Assembly: GCA_018340805.1 (NCBI GenBank)
Contig: JACMZG010001914.1
Span: 4,207,153-4,271,152, forward strand
Reading direction: 5' to 3'
DNA from: Microvelia longipes
Taxonomy: Eukaryota; Arthropoda; Insecta; Hemiptera; Veliidae
DNA length: 64,000 nucleotides
Under the pieces are notes generated by a model, which did no database searches, was not told where the DNA came from, and saw nothing but the letters and a program-made list of their open reading frames with translations. Positions 35,236-46,339 of the stretch are shown piece after piece. Every line of letters begins with the position of its first letter. Position 1 is the stretch's first letter. Position numbers and translations under genes: made by a program.

Positions 35236-35875
35236 GAAAATAATTAATATGAATATTTATAGGACATGGAATGTATACGTAAAATATCATTCATTATCTC
35301 TTAAATATTTACTCAATTATGGTAATTATTCCGCAATTTATAAATTTTAGACATTTTTCGTTGGGTCATTATTTCCGGGTTATGATGATTCCAAAAATAT
35401 ATTAACCGGATAGCACAATTAGACCTAAATATTAATTTTTTTTCCAAGTTTCAACCTCTAGCATAAATACCCTAGGAGCTACGATGATAACACACACACA
35501 TACAGACAGACAACTTTGTGAAAACTACTCAAGTCTTAAACACGCCTGAAATGAACAATTCAGGCGAAATCCCGGTTTCTGCTTTTTTTGGAAAAATTAT
35601 TTTCCGAATGGCACAGTTGTGCTATTCGGAAAATAGTCTATAGGTGTAGTTATACCTATATACTGATTTTTGTACAAAGTTTCAACTCTCTATCATAAAT
35701 ACACTGGGCGCTACGATGATAACAGACACACACACACATACAGACAACTTTGAGAAAACCAGTCAGGAAGCCTAAAAAAACACCTAACGGATAATTCCAG
35801 TTTCATCCCGGTTTCGGATTTTTTGCAAACACAATACTTTTCCTATATACCTACTGTATAAATGAGGAAAAGTAA
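35236..35875 (-). repeat. Two further R5S head copies in tandem, minus
   Basis: A diverged copy at about 35330-35600 is followed by a better one at 35600-35875 ending TATACCTACTGTATAAATGA and GGAAAAG. With 34700-35235 this makes three R5S heads in a row, all in the same orientation. Confidence 0.75.
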
Positions 35876-36720
35876 AATTTATGGGTTTACAGATAGCAGA
35901 TGAAGTGTTAAGATATTTAACTCGACACAAATTTTGCTGAAATAGTTTAATTTTATCCCGCGGACCACCTTTTATCTTTTTACGGACCCCCAGAGTTCTA
36001 CGAACTATACTTTGGGTAATCCTGGTCCACAGCAAACTCTTGCAGTAGCAGTAGCCCAAATTTTGGCAGCAACCTGCAACTAAACAAATATTATAAATTC
36101 ATAAGCAAATTTTAAAATTAAAATTACTCTTCAGACGAAATAATCTCTGGGCGACAGCCAAGATGCACATTATCTTAATAATTTTAACAAGCAAAGATCG
36201 ATCTACATAAAAGATTTAATTAACACTGATCTTGCCAAGTATTTCTGGAGCTTTCATTAATTGACTCCTCACACTAAGATGACAGATGTAGTCAGTCCGT
36301 AGTTGTTTTTTTAGCGAATTTCAAGGAAACATGCGCAGAGATCTTCGGGATAAAACAGGCGATAGATCGATTCCAATTGTTCTCCGGATTCGAAAAATGT
36401 ATTTTTTAAATGTTTAAATTATTATTACGTGTGTAGATTAGTGTGACTGAATTTGATTGCCTTTTCAAAATGTCTTCTGTATGAATATAAGAATTTTAAC
36501 CTAGCGAATGGAGAACGATAACTCTCTAATGTTCATCTCTACCCCCCCCCCCCCTTAGTTTTTTTAGGATAGTACTACTTAGGACTATCCTAAGTAGTAT
36601 AAATACATACGTATGGGGCACATAGTACGTAGTAGGCATATAGCACATATTATAGGACATGTAATATGTATACATAGAGGCCATGTAGTATATAAATATA
36701 AATTAATAAATATATATAAC
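35876..36720. other. Intergenic DNA, one possible short exon, no gene called
   Basis: On the minus strand an acceptor-like TTTGTTTAGTTGCAG precedes a 22-codon open stretch (36067 downward) ending in TAG. Without a partner exon this is too weak to call. A 13-base C run lies at about 36542-36554 and a hairpin (TACTACTTAGGA / TCCTAAGTAGTA) at about 36573-36600. Confidence 0.4.
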
Positions 36721-36803
<83 letters not shown>

Positions 36804-37144
36804 TATATATAAAATATATATATTATATATATATATATATATATATGAGACTATAACATATAGTATAATACATATAGGACACATTGAATGGAGTATGCTC
36901 ACATATCGGGCTTATAGCATGTATACATGATGTTTATAAAGTATATGTATGCATGTAAATTCATTCAGTTATTCATGTAAAAATTTACCAGTGTCTTTCA
37001 GGTATTGACAACCCGTCATATAAATAGTATATATAATATAATATATATATAATAATATATATAATATATATATATATAATATATATATATATATTATATA
37101 TATATAATATATATATATAATATATATAATATAATATATATATT
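36721..37144. repeat. Two (TA)n microsatellites
   Basis: Tracts at 36721-36846 and 37028-37144, separated by 180 bp of AT-rich unique sequence. Confidence 0.95.
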
Positions 37145-37909
37145 TGGTGTGTCATACTTGCTTATTATTAAGCTTGCTGTTGTCAATAATTGCAGTCTAA
37201 GAATATAAAATGAAACACCTCCCCTCCCATTTTCCCCTCTCCCTTTAAGATTCAACCTCATTAACTCATTGAACCGAATTATTATAAGAAAATTACATTT
37301 ATTTTTGTTGGGAATTCGCTGAAAAGCTCTGGTATACTTACATTGTTATACCTCTGCGATACCAGCGTACTGTAGCTTATATAACACTTAGCTATTCCAT
37401 ATTATTAACTATTAATTATAGTGCTATACTATGTCAAACAATGCTAAAGCAGGTAGTATGAATAATTAGTTTAAATTTTAACAAAGCGAACCTGCTATAA
37501 AACATATTAATTGTAGTAATAATTAATGACGAAAAAAATTATTCACGATTCCCCGATTTATACAAATACGACTTTAATGAAAATTTAAATTGTACAATTA
37601 TATAAAACCAAGCACTCATTACATAACATCGTTAAATAACAAAAGGAAAAAAATAATAAATACTTGTCCTGGATATGTAACAATGCTTTCAACTTAGTTT
37701 CTATTTTTGATTTTCAAGCCTGAAAAAACTGGAGGCTTGCAACTTAAAAAATTACTTATTAAGTCAACTAAAGCTACTAAAACTTAAAACTTTATTAAGT
37801 GTAATATGTGTAACACAAATTATTGTTGTTATATCATTCAATATTATAAACTAATTTTTGTGCACAGCCAAATATTTTGTTTAGAAAACTTTGGAGCTAC
37901 AGAACTAAA
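37145..37909. other. AT-rich DNA, no gene seen
   Basis: Nothing recognised. A donor-like ACTTAC (minus GTAAGT) near 37337 has no coding frame upstream. Confidence 0.45.
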
Positions 37910-38080
37910 ACAAGAGGCTTTCGTCCTGGCGCTCCTTAGCCTGGGCGCTGGAGGCATTTTCCGCCCCCGCGTCTCCCGGTGGCCGCTTTACGGCCACATG
38001 GTTGGTGTCCTATATCAGTCCATCATATGTCTATTTTATATTACTGGCATACTGCCACGATAAAAGAAAATTGTCAAATG
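37910..38080 (+). repeat. GC-richer dispersed repeat, copy 1
   Basis: Shares GAGGCTTTCG / GAGGCCTTCG, CCCCGCG, TTTACGGCCACATGGTTG (GGTCACATGGTTG in copy 2) and GCATACTGCCACGATA with 57575-57790. It is not open in a conserved frame. Confidence 0.65.
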
Positions 38081-38439
38081 TGGTAGTCAAAATATGTTAG
38101 TCAAAATATGTTAGTCAAAATACGTGATTTGTTTACATTGACGTTACATGGACGTGAAAATTCTTCAAACAAAACTAAAACAGAGTGATATATAAAAAAA
38201 AAATGTAAAATGTATTTATTTTTACTATATTTGTAATGTAATAATTTTATTAAATAAAAATATTATTATTATAATATAACCGGATGTAATGCTAATAATA
38301 AAATGTAACTTCGTAGTTTTGTTAACTGCTCATGTGTAACAAATATCAGCCCTATCAACACACTTCATGATGATTTGTGATTTTTCGATATGTTTGTGGA
38401 GTCAAATATCGAAGTACTCTGTACCTCGATGTACCCTGT
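38081..38439. other. AT-rich DNA, no gene seen
   Basis: A threefold AGTCAAAATATGTT at 38085-38120 is the only repeat noticed. Confidence 0.4.
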
Positions 38440-39600
38440 ACCTGTATTGAAACGAAATTTGGAATACATGTTTATTACAAAAGGGATATAAATAATAATA
38501 ATACCTTTCTTGACACTTCTTTGTGAGAAGCAAAAGCCTCCCTCTGGAGAGGGGTAATAGGAGTCTGCTACCAGATAAATTACTTTGTGTAAAAAGCTAC
38601 AGTTTTTTTTCCAACTTGTCCTATCAGAAGCTGTCCTGTGCCATAACGGCCTAATCTTTCAGTAAATTCGTCCCTCCATCTCGCTGCTGGCGGACCTCTG
38701 CTTCTGCTGTATCCATAAGGTGTCCACTCCGTCAATATTCTGGCCCATCTGTCTTGATGCATCCTATATACGTGTCCAGCCCATTTCCATTTTAACTCGT
38801 GACTCTTTATCATCTGACTTTTAGTATTACTTTGCTTTATCAATGTTCTATTCCTTACTCTTTAGCTTTACTGATACCATGCACAGCTCTGAGCATTTGG
38901 CTCCGAGTAGAAACTAATTTGTTATTAAGCTCCTGGGTTAAGACCAGGTCACAACCATAAAGTATAGCAGGAAGACACAAGTTTGCAGAACTTTGCTCTG
39001 ATATAGCAGAAACTTTGCTCTTCAAAATTTCCCAATTAATTCTTCTATTAACTCGTTACTTTGCGTGTCTAAAAATGAAACTAATTGGCCTAAATATATA
39101 TATTCAGTTACACAATCGATGACTCCATCATCGGTAATCAAAGGTTCTTGGCTTTGGTTAGTCATTATCTTAGTTTTGGACCAATTTAGGGTTAAACCGT
39201 ACTTTCTACAAATTCTTGTGAGATCACTAACCATGCACTTCAGCGTATTCTTATCGTAAGCAAACAAGACAACATCATCCGCAAAGCGAAGATTGCTTAG
39301 CCATCTCCATGTATATTTATACCCATTGACTCTCAGGTTAACTCTCTAAATGCTTTTTCAAAAGGGATGTATGCGTGTCAAATTTAAACTCAATTGCATT
39401 ATTTTCCGATTTTTCACAATTTTTAAAAAAAGAACGTATACAAGTCATTCGATAAAAATTGAACTAATGCTGATATTGAAATAAAACTTGACGCTTAAGT
39501 TGGTTTTATATGTAACTATATGCGTAAAATTGAACTAATGCTGATATTGAAATAAAACTTGACGCTTAAGTTGGTTTTATATGTAACTATATGCGTTTCA
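38440..39600 (-). repeat. R5S copy, minus, split by a LINE
   Basis: Bases 38440-38487 (ATTGAAACGAAATTTGGAAT) and 39359-39600 (TTATTTTCCGATTTTTCACA) join into a continuous R5S middle, as in the copy at 19660-19860. Within the second part a ~71-bp unit is tandemly duplicated (39458-39528 and 39529-39599). Confidence 0.75.
38488..39358 (-). pseudogene. 5'-truncated LINE (RTE-like) with a 10-bp target duplication
   Basis: CAAAAGGGAT at 38478-38487 and again at 39359-39368 marks the insertion. From the 5' side the minus strand encodes VNLRVNGYKYTWRWLSNLRF directly followed by ADDVVLFAY, the catalytic F-A-D-D box (about 39285). Next come NWSKTKIM (about 39180), EYIYLGQLVSF (about 39090), LPAILYGCDLV (about 38960) and the C-terminal WKWAGHVYRMHQDRWARIL (about 38790-38740). 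The 3' end is an (ATT)n tail at about 38490-38500. The copy begins just before the FADD box and its frame is broken between about 38860 and 39022. The clade is inferred from the LRFADDVVL and WAGH...RW motifs. Confidence 0.85.
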
Positions 39601-39790
39601 CTAGAGCAAAGACAAACCTACTTTATAAACTACCCTTATACAGAACAACAACAGCACAGAGACAATGGCAATACAAAGCTGTAACCTTAAGGAACAACTT
39701 ACCAACCAATATTAAGACAATTGACAACAGAACCACTTTTTAAACTAAACTGAAAATCCATTTACTCGACTCCCAGCTTAAAGACAGTAA
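39600..39790 (+). pseudogene. LINE ORF2 C-terminal fragment (plus)
   Basis: The plus-strand frame reads RQWQYKAVTLRNNLPTNIK, then TTF, a stop, and TKLKIHLLDSQLK. The order '(F/W)-x-Y-x-x-x-x-L-x-N-x-LP-x-x-I ... F(K)-x-x-LK-x-x-LL' is the standard tail of LINE ORF2 proteins. The in-frame TAA shows it is dead. No RT core is present. Confidence 0.6.
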
Positions 39791-40159
39791 AAAAAAAATT
39801 AAAATAATAAAAAGCAAAGAAAAAAATTCACTAAGTCTTGTAAATTGAATGATATGTAACGTTGTACTGTGTGTATCTATGAATATTTATTATATATATA
39901 GATAATAGGTTTTCATACACTAAAGTATTTGACTATACAGAATATCAGAAAATAAATAAATTGCCAGTTTTGTATCGTCTTAATATGTTTACAGTGTCAA
40001 ATAAAAACTTAGAATAACATATTAAAAAATACTTAAACTAAAATATATATGGCAGATAACTAATCAAAATTTATAAAAACAACGCCTTATTGCATATGTA
40101 AATACAATTAATATGATAGAAGTGTGAAATTACATACTGCCCTCCACGGCACAAAAATA
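39791..40159. other. AT-rich DNA, no gene seen
   Basis: Possible 3' UTR of the preceding LINE fragment (ATAAATAAATTGCC near 39950); nothing else recognised. Confidence 0.4.
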
Positions 40160-40774
40160 TTTTTTTTTTGAGTAGTACGTAATGAGCACTTTATGGACCG
40201 TTTTTAGGATGAGAAGCCAATCATTATTGTTATAGGAGGTTATTTAGTACTTTCACCTCCGAGGACAATAATGAATGTAAAAAAACTCCTAGGACGTAAA
40301 AGTAATTCATATATTGCCGCCATTACTGTAATGTAGCGTGTTCAAAAAACAATCTGTGTTAAAAAATCTGAGTTTTCATTAAAAACGTTCATTTTGTTTC
40401 TGTTTTTGTTTGTAGACTAATTTTTTTTTCGTTTATAAAAGGTGTTTTAATTGACAATTTTTGTGTGTTTATTTGTAAAGCTTTACATTTTGAGTAAAAG
40501 TGTGAAGCTATGAATGAATTTAATGACGACGATAATATGGATTAATTGGACTTTTTTTCTCAATTAAGTATATAGCGCAGTTTAATGAGCTATTTTGATT
40601 TTTTTTAATGAATGCTTTATTTATGAGTGCTACCTCAAATAAAATAGTGTATGCCATCCGGCTGAGAATGTCTTTATGTCTTGGCAATTTTTCCCGACTC
40701 GCTTCGCTCGTCGGTAAATCTAATTGCCGTGACATAAAGACACATTTCTCAGCCTTATGGCATAAATAACTATT
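40160..40774 (-). repeat. Dispersed ~600-bp repeat with a terminal hairpin, copy 2
   Basis: Reverse complement of 6066-6636, with the same TTCTCAGCCTTATGGC hairpin end and the same ACTCGCTTCGCTCGTC core inside it. Confidence 0.8.
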
Positions 40775-41300
40775 TTTTATTCTTTAGTGGAGGGATATAC
40801 CTCTATGTAAAAATTATTATTAAAATTAAAATTATTGTAATGATAAACAAATAAAGGTTTTAGGAAAAAAAATATCGAATCGATTAAAACGATTTTCCGC
40901 TTTGTATACTTTTTCAATACTTTTGTTAAGCATTATTGTGGGTTAATGCTTAAAAAAATGTTTTTTTACAGATAGTATAACTAGACCCAAGATTTAGACC
41001 AAGAGCCCAGGGGTGTTTAGTTAATAAAAAGTGTAATGGCTGGAACCGGTCTCAATTTTTCGTAAATACCTTCCTGAACAAGGATCTGCAATTCTGCCGA
41101 CTCGTATCGGATGGGTGTCCCAGGCAGAACGCACTTTAGGGGTCAAAGGTTCTGCCTGGGACACCCATCCGATACGAGTCGGCAGAATTGCAGATCCTTG
41201 TTCAGGAAGGTTTTTAGGAAAAATTGAGACCGGTTCCAGCCATTACACTTTTTATTAACAAAACACCCCTGGGCTCTTGGTCTATTATTAGTTTCTGTAA
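40775..41300 (-). repeat. R5S fragment, minus, with a fold-back MITE inside
   Basis: About 40880-40994 and from 41285 onward are R5S sequence (GGTTAATGCTTAAAAAAATG, GATAGTATAACTAGACCC). The MITE at 40995-41284 divides it at a TA. Confidence 0.65.
40995..41284. mobile_element. 290-bp palindromic MITE, copy 1
   Basis: From TAGACCAAGAGCCCAGGGGT to the exact inverse ACCCCTGGGCTCTTGGTCTA, with ~136-bp arms that pair almost perfectly (GGATGGGTGTCCCAGGCAGA against its inverse) and a ~18-bp loop GCACTTTAGGGGTCAAAG. Each end is a TA, and the uninterrupted R5S site has a single TA. This fits a TA target duplication (Tc1/mariner-like). A second copy is at 59839-60128. Confidence 0.88.
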
Positions 41301-42187
41301 GAATTTTCTACTCTCTAGCATAAATTCACTCGGAGATAGGATAATAACAGACTAACACACACACATACAGACAGGGAACTTTCAGAAAAACCACTCAGGA
41401 GATCTCTGAGTGATTTTTCAGTTAGCATTATCTCAACTGAAACAGATTATGCCAGTGGCATCACAGTTTTGAATTTTTTGCAAACGCAATACTTATCTTT
41501 CAGTATAAACGAGGAAAAGTACAAACGTTTAATAATATAAACTTTTTAGCTGTCAAATAGGTGTAACAATAGATTAACAGCTAATCAAGAATCAATTACA
41601 ATTAACTGCTAGACAATATATTTAATTTGCCCGCCGACCTTACTTTAATTTCTCTTTATTATAATTGTTTCACTTTATTATGCGACGAATAAACTAAATA
41701 CTGTACTTGTGCTATTCGGAAAATAATTTTTTATGACGTCATTAACCCGCAATAATGACTCAGCAAACATTTCGAAACATCATAAAACGCGGAAAAATGA
41801 TGCGATCAGATTGAGATTGGGCACGCAAATGACTATGTATAAGACTAACATTTGTGCTAAGTTTCGTCTAATTATCAGCATTAGTTCAATTTTTATTGAA
41901 CTTTGTTCGTTTTTTAAAAAATATTAAAAAATTGGGAAATGGTCCCGTTGATTGGAAATTTTGTACAAGTGTATATTATTATTTAATGACTAGTTGACTA
42001 TGTTTAAATACGACAAGTATATCTCTGATTTTTGTTGGATCATACAAAGTAAGGAGCATTGAGCGTGGTCAGTGCTGTATGGGTGACCGCTGAGAATGAT
42101 ACGCAGCAGGTCCGAAGCATGGAGGATACGCGTAGCGAATCCGATGGAATGAAGAAAACTTCCAAAGTACCCCGTATTCGATTTTTG
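41301..42187. repeat. First unit of a ~1.1-kb tandem duplication (R5S pieces)
   Basis: It consists of an inverted R5S head (41305-41525), a spacer with CAATAGATTAACAGCTAATC and TTTGCCCGCCGACCTTACTT (41526-41700), and a plus R5S copy (41706-42187) with the 5S-like segment at 42045-42104 and the end AAGTACCCCGTATTCGATTT. The same order recurs from 42410. Confidence 0.75.
42045..42104 (+). repeat. 5S rRNA-derived segment in R5S
   Basis: AAAGTAAGGAGCATTGAGCG, TGGTCAGTGCTG, TATGGGTGACCGCTGAGAAT: box A and box C are recognisable at 5S spacing. Confidence 0.78.
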
Positions 42188-42409
42188 TGACAAACACATT
42201 TGAGAATTCGTTTAATTCGTGGCAGTAGGCCACTTATATGAACTATTAATATGACAAAAAGATTTTGGACTTAAACCATGTAGCCGCGAAGCAGACCACA
42301 GTGGTGACGCCTCAGATTCCAAGAGGCCGAAGAGCTCTTGTTTTAAACTATATTTTAACTGGAGTTCTTTTAAACCAGGCGAATTTCAATAAATTATACA
42401 AGTATCTTA

Positions 42410-43360
42410 GGACAACTCTCTAGCATACATTCACTCGGAAATATGATAATTACAGACAAACACACACACATCCAGACAGGCTACACTGTGAGAAACTACT
42501 CGGGAGATCTTAACTACGCCCGATACAGACAATCGAAGTGGCATCCCTGTTTTGGATTTTTACAATCGCAATACTTGTCCTCCGTACCTACCGAATAAAT
42601 GAGGAAAAATTAAAATATTTAATAATAAAAAACTTTTTAACTGACAAATAGGTGTAACAATAGATTACCAGCTAATCAAGAATCAATTACATTTAACTGA
42701 TTGACAATATATTTAATTTGCCCGCCGACCTTACTTTTATTTCTTTTTATTATACTTATTAAACTTTAATATGCGACTTATAAAATATTCTAGTGCAGAG
42801 GTCCGCAAACCTGACAAATTTTCTAAAAAATTTGATGTATCTTGCCAAACATAGCATATCTTGCGTTTGAGCTATCATTTACAGTACTATCCCTTGACGA
42901 GTATGAAGACGTGTTCCAGTATAAATTTGGCTAAATTTGGCATATTGTATATTCTTGAGAAACGAGCAAAGCGATCTGAAGACGTGTTGCAGTATAAATT
43001 TTGGCAAATTGTATATTTTGAGAACGAGCAAAGCGAGTCTGAAGACGTTTGCAGTATAAATTTGGCAAATTGTTTATTTTGAGAACGAGCAAAGCGAGTC
43101 TGATGACGTGTTGCAGTATAAATTTGGCAAATTGTATATTTTTAGAACGAGCAAAGCGAGTCTGAAGACGTGTTGCAGTATAAATGGCAAATTGTTATTT
43201 GAGAAACGAGCAACAGCGAGTCAATGACGTGTTGCGGTATAAATTTGGCAAATTGTATATTTTGAGAACGAGCAAAGCGAGTCTAATGTTGGCAAGATAA
43301 GCGTAGCAAATCCGATATGTTGCGCAAAATCTCCGAGGTACCCCGTACCCGATTTTTTTT
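42410..43360. repeat. Second unit of the ~1.1-kb tandem duplication
   Basis: Inverted R5S head (42420-42605), the same spacer (CAATAGATTACCAGCTAATC, TTTGCCCGCCGACCTTACTT; 42610-42790), and a plus R5S tail ending GAGGTACCCCGTACCCGATT at about 43345. In this unit the region before the tail is replaced by the 62-bp array. Confidence 0.75.
42891..43292 (+). repeat. 62-bp tandem array made from an R5S internal segment
   Basis: Six or seven units of GAGAACGAGCAAAGCGAGTC, TGAAGACGTGTTGCAGTATA, AATTTGGCAAATTGTATATT, TT. Other R5S copies contain one or two of these units, so this is a local expansion. Confidence 0.88.
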
Positions 43361-43789
43361 ACTAATACTTTTGAAAAATAGCTTACATCGTGGCATTATG
43401 CCACTTATATAAACCAGTAATATGAAAAATTACAATAAGACAAGAACCTTTGTAAAATAAAGTAATAAATTAAACTATTAACTAATAAATGTTTATTTTA
43501 ACTTCACTAATAATAATAGTAACAGTTAAACTATTAACTAATAAATTAACTAGTTTATTATTTTTATTTTTTTTATTTATATATATTTGTTTTTATTTAT
43601 ATTCTAATTTTATTGAAATTATTTTATTTATGTGTTTTATTTATTACACTTTTTGTAGAGGTTATATTATTATTTCTTTCTTAAATTTTATGTTTTTCTT
43701 TAAGTCATTATTTCCCTTTTAAGTCAATATTTAACATGGTTTTATCAGGTTTCATGTACTATCCACTAATGATAATACACAATTTATTG
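43361..43789. other. AT-rich DNA, no gene seen
   Basis: A direct duplication of TTAAACTATTAACTAATAAA occurs at about 43470 and 43525. The 77-codon frame at 43489-43722 is Phe/Leu/Ile-rich only because of the T-rich strand. Confidence 0.45.
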
Positions 43790-44203
43790 AAGATGTTTTA
43801 AATATAAAAGCTTATAAACGAAGAATCATCTATCGTCGATACTTGCTGTTGGATATGAATATCCCTGGACCGGTTTCGGCATAACGCCATCATCAACACT
43901 CGGGCTCTCAACTAATAAAGTTATATCAGTGATTAACTTCTAGTCTCAATGAGCTTGAGACTAGATCTGAAGATCTCTCAATGAGATCTTGAGAGGGCTC
44001 GTCGTGCTCATTAAGACTAGCAGTTAATCACTGATAAAACTTTATTAGTTGAGAGACTTTATTACTTTATGACGTTATGCTGAAACCGGTCCAGGGATAT
44101 TCATATCCAACAGCAAGTATCGACGGTAGCTAATTCTTCGTTCGCTTCTTCAACTTGCGGTATATACAACCTTTATAATAAAAGCTTATATTTAAAACAT
44201 TTA
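43790..44203. mobile_element. Fold-back element, ~410 bp
   Basis: Inverted arms: ATGTTTTAAATATAAAAGC, AGAATCATCTATCGTCGATA, CTTGCTGTTGGATATGAATA, CCCTGGACCGGTTTCGGCAT on the left, each mirrored on the right up to about 44203. The centre carries a further palindrome around CTTGAGACTAGATCTGAAGA. Non-coding. Confidence 0.75.
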
Positions 44204-44339
44204 CCAACTAAACGTTTTGTAGAGTAAAACTCTGCGTCATCAGTTGTAGGATAATCTAAATATTCCAGCTCCATATTAACAAATTAATAATAACCATACA
44301 TATACATAACGAACATTTTCAAAGAATCAATGTATAAAA
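44204..44339. other. Spacer, no gene seen
   Basis: Short AT-rich spacer containing AAACTCTGCGTCATCAGTTG. Confidence 0.4.
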
Positions 44340-44657
44340 CATAGAAATGTATATATTAGAGGGAGCATAGCCTATGCATTAAGAGGCCTGAACCTGAAAC
44401 ATCATTTTGGGGCTCCCAAGAGCTCTGTGTAACCTCATTGAAACCTCCTTCTAGAGTAAGTTAAGGTTATAATAAATCAATTGTTTTCGTCTGCACATAA
44501 TTCGTGTTTTGGTTTGTATTTTTAACGTTATAATATATAAGTTATTGTGATTTTGTACTGATTGTTTGATTATATTTATAAGCGAAGGTGGTCAGGTTAC
44601 TTTTTCGATGTTTAAAAATTAAACATATAGGGCCCCTCTATTAATATTATCTCTATG
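44340..44657 (+). mobile_element. Family I MITE (copy Id)
   Basis: CATAGAAATGTATATATTAG ... TAATATTATCTCTATG, with the family body (CATCATTTTGGGGCTCCCAA, GTGTTTTGGTTTGTATTTTT, AGGGCCCCTCTA). Flanks GTATAAAA / CGATAAAA match at 6 of 8. Confidence 0.8.
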
Positions 44658-44674
44658 CGATAAAAAGTAAAAGT

Positions 44675-45561
44675 CATAGATATATATATATACTAGAAAG
44701 GGCATAGCGTATCTCAATACATTAAGACCTGAAAAATCATTTTGGGGCTCTCAGGGGCTCTGTGTAACCTCATTGTGTAACCTCCTTTAAGAGTGAGTTG
44801 ATTATAATCTTAGAATAATACTATATATAGAAGGAGCACAGGACCGTAAACACCATGTAATTCCACTGATAACACGAAAGCCGGTTGACTGGTGCAACTA
44901 AGTAATGCTGCCAACCTGACAACAAAACATTATTTTAAATATGTGTTATAAATATCTATTTGAAGAAAGATCGTAAAGAACAAATATAATAACTTAAACA
45001 CCTGCTGAGTATTAATAAAACTGGTCTTAGATGGCAAAAGGGTGGCGGAATACAAGAATCTACATTTAGTTGACGAGGACTTCTATTTGTATATAATTTT
45101 AATAAATACGTTAATCTACTATTTAAAATGCTTAAAATATTGTAATGCACCGATATTTATATTAGTATTTATGAACAATCAATCATTAATTAAATAATAG
45201 AGAACATAATAATTCAGCAACCGGAAGTATTGGCAACTTTTTTTTAGAAAATTGTATATTGTTAGGGTGGCAGCATTACTTAGTTGCACCAGTGAACCGG
45301 CTTTCGTGTTATCAGTAGTGTTCCTTCTATATATAGTATTATTCTAAAATTATAATAAATAAATTGTTTTCGACTTTCTACACATTGAAAGTGTTTTGAT
45401 TTGTATTTTTAAATACAAATCAATTCTACTATATAAATATACTTTAAGTCACTGTAATGTTGTTCTTTTTATTTTATCATTGATAGTCGAAGGTGGTCAG
45501 GTTATTTTTTCTATGTTTCAAAATTCAACCAATAGGGCCCCTCTAATAATATATTTCTATA
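44675..45561 (+). mobile_element. Family I MITE (copy Ie), interrupted by a family II element
   Basis: Left part 44675-44808 and right part 45349-45561 together form one family I copy. The host phrase 'gagtgagtt ... ataataaat ... attgttttcg' is split by 44809-45348. The right terminus has decayed (TTCTATAG). Confidence 0.8.
44809..45348 (-). mobile_element. Family II element (copy IIc), complete
   Basis: CTTAGAATAATACTATATAT ... TATATAGTATTATTCTAAA, 540 bp, opposite in orientation to IIa. Perfect 8-bp target duplication ATTATAAT at 44801-44808 and 45349-45356. Long inverted arms reach TAAGTAATGCTGCC / GGCAGCATTACTTA. Non-coding. Confidence 0.88.
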
Positions 45562-46339
45562 GTTACGATATTATTTGTAAAATGAAGTCTTTATCATAGC
45601 CTTTATCATCAGTCAGTGCTGCCAACTCCAAAAATTTACTCCACCTGTCTTTTGTACGATTTTAATAAATATATTGTTCGAATTTAAAATTATAAACGCT
45701 TAATGCGCACTTTTTCTAGTTCTTGGTCGACCTTTAGCAAAATACCCTTATTGTTTTCAAACTGGACACCTTTGCAACAAGAATTAAACTTGAACTAAAT
45801 AGAATGTAATTAGTGTTGTTAGTTTACGACAGTGTTGAAGCAGCGGGTGGGAAGTAATAGTAGGAAATGCCAACACAACGGCAGGCGTGTAATTGAGGAA
45901 GCACAAACATTGGTGCATATTAACCTTTACTTCTTGTGTCAACCTTATTACGTAACATTAATTAGTTTATAAATTGAATTAAATTTGTCTTATTGTTGTT
46001 ACATAATATTATTAACTAATCACTAAATTTATTAGTGTTTGAGAGTAGATAGGTTAGGAACTCGGGGTTTTTTCGCTAAAGGTCAATAGACCGGCTGTAA
46101 GAGATGAATATCTTTACAGAACTAATACAAGCTTGTATTTATCTTTTTTGTTGCGTGTTTTGTTACCAGCAAAGCTAGACTTGACAAAACTATTAATAAG
46201 TAACTTCATTTTGATTTTAGAAAGAACATTTTTTTGTCGTTCATGATCCTATACGTACATAAAATTGAATGAAGAACAAAATAATAATGATAAAGAATTT
46301 GTGTAAAAACATAAAACAATGTTCATGTTAACTATAGAC
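45562..46339. other. Intergenic DNA, no gene seen
   Basis: A comparatively unique stretch with balanced composition near 45600-46100; no splice-flanked ORF recognised. Confidence 0.45.

Noticed and set aside
35876..36075. Possible terminal exon on the minus strand after GTTTAGTTGCAG
   Set aside because: Only 22 codons, no partner exon, no recognisable peptide.
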